A stretch of 64,000 nucleotides of DNA from Rhineura floridana (Eukaryota > Chordata > Lepidosauria > Squamata > Rhineuridae). The stretch covers positions 46,467,399 to 46,531,398 of the forward strand of contig NC_084481.1 in assembly GCF_030035675.1 (NCBI RefSeq). The letters run 5' to 3'. Position 1 is the first letter of the stretch. Each line of letters starts with the position of its first letter. Made by a program: the position numbers and the translations under genes. Positions 63,320 through 64,000 of this stretch are shown one piece after another. The notes below the pieces were generated by a model. The model was not told where the DNA came from. It made no database searches and was given only the letters and a program-made list of their open reading frames with translations.

Positions 63320-63700
63320 GTTAGGCAGTGGCTCCTGCTAGCGTGACCGCTTGGAGCTCGCAGCGGCAGCTCTTTCCCCTCTTGCCCTCCTTATGAGGCT
63401 TTGGGGGTGGCAGCTTCTGTTAGTGCAGCTGCCCGGAGCTAGCAACAGCGGCTCCTTCCTCCTCGCCCTCAGCTTGGCTGCCTGGAGCTCGCGGTGATGG
63501 CTTCTTCCCCTCTTGCTCCTTTTGTATCAGGGCTTGCATGAGGGTTGGGCAGTGGCACTTGCTAGCGCGGTCCTCCTACCGCAGCCTGCCTAGAGGTTGG
63601 GTGCGTCCTAGGGCTTGCGGCTGCAGCCCCGCAGGACTCTTCTGGAGCTCACGGCTGTGACTCCGGTTGATTGTGTGGGGGTAATGTTTGCTAACGCCCC
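63320..63700 (+). repeat. GC-rich degenerate tandem repeat
   Basis: Several rough units of about 70-120 bp built on gctagcg..gcttggagctcgcagcgg..ctcttgccctc: compare ctggagctcgcggtgatggcttc and ctggagctcacggctgtgactcc. Surrounded by T/C-rich sequence to the window end. Could be the 5' region of a retroelement. Not coding by any feature I can see. Confidence 0.5.
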
Positions 63701-64000
63701 CCTCCCCTTTCCCACTTTAAGGCAACATTTGCCATGCGGCCCAGCCTGCCAGTGTTACCCATTTACTTGTTGGTCCTGACCTCCTCAGCTATTGGCGTTG
63801 CCCGTTCTTTTTCCTTACCCACCTCTTGGCATGCCCACCATTTTGTTTTCCCGCTCTTTTTGTTTTAGTTAGTGGGTCTGTAGTCCTTTGTTCCCCTTTT
63901 TCTGCCTCACCATTTAGGGGCATTTTTATATGGTAAAGGCAGTTATGGAATCCACAGGGATTGTTAAGGCACTTACTGTTGTACTAACATTATTTTTCTT

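Overview
This is nuclear DNA of a vertebrate, most likely a squamate reptile (lizard or snake). Four host genes are recognisable in the order ABCB11(+), G6PC2(-), SPC25(+), NOSTRIN(-). Relative to one another this is the order and orientation known from human chromosome 2q. The squamate call rests on the repeats: tRNA-derived SINEs whose 3' end matches Bov-B LINEs (the Sauria SINE hallmark), Bov-B fragments, hAT transposons with many MITEs, a Penelope-like element and an L1-type element. I could not run a search, so the species is not determined.

Host genes. The last four coding exons of ABCB11 (bile salt export pump, second nucleotide-binding domain) lie at 3033-8596. G6PC2 survives as only two recognisable exons (26999-27631, minus strand). 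Its phosphatase signature K-X6-RP reads K-X6-CP and no exon 3-5 was found, so it looks like a pseudogene. SPC25 (kinetochore NDC80 complex) is complete, with a promoter carrying CCAAT and CHR-like sites near 49.6-49.75 kb, a non-coding first exon and six coding exons (51131-56284). The last five coding exons of NOSTRIN (57186-62209, minus) encode its C-terminal coiled-coil portion and SH3 domain. SPC25 and NOSTRIN converge tail to tail.

The 40 kb between ABCB11 and SPC25 is a transposon archive, and several insertions can be read exactly from their target-site duplications (TSDs). The main ones are: (i) an apparently complete hAT transposon, 11488-16419, with an exact 8-bp TSD and a four-exon transposase gene whose exon phases join into 801 codons; (ii) its internally deleted relative, 18619-19697, with an exact 8-bp TSD; (iii) a half-L1-like element (ORF1 only) inserted into a palindromic MITE, 24372-26446; (iv) a solo LTR inside a hAT MITE, 37200-38133; (v) a Penelope-like element with arms of over 500 bp in inverted orientation and a hammerhead-like motif, inserted into a SINE and itself hit by a Bov-B fragment, 44656-47424. 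In the ABCB11 intron at 177-2242 a LINE copy shows the inverted structure produced by twin priming.

The right edge (62.6-64 kb) holds a LINE-like fragment and a GC-rich degenerate tandem stretch. No tRNA, rRNA or CRISPR was seen.
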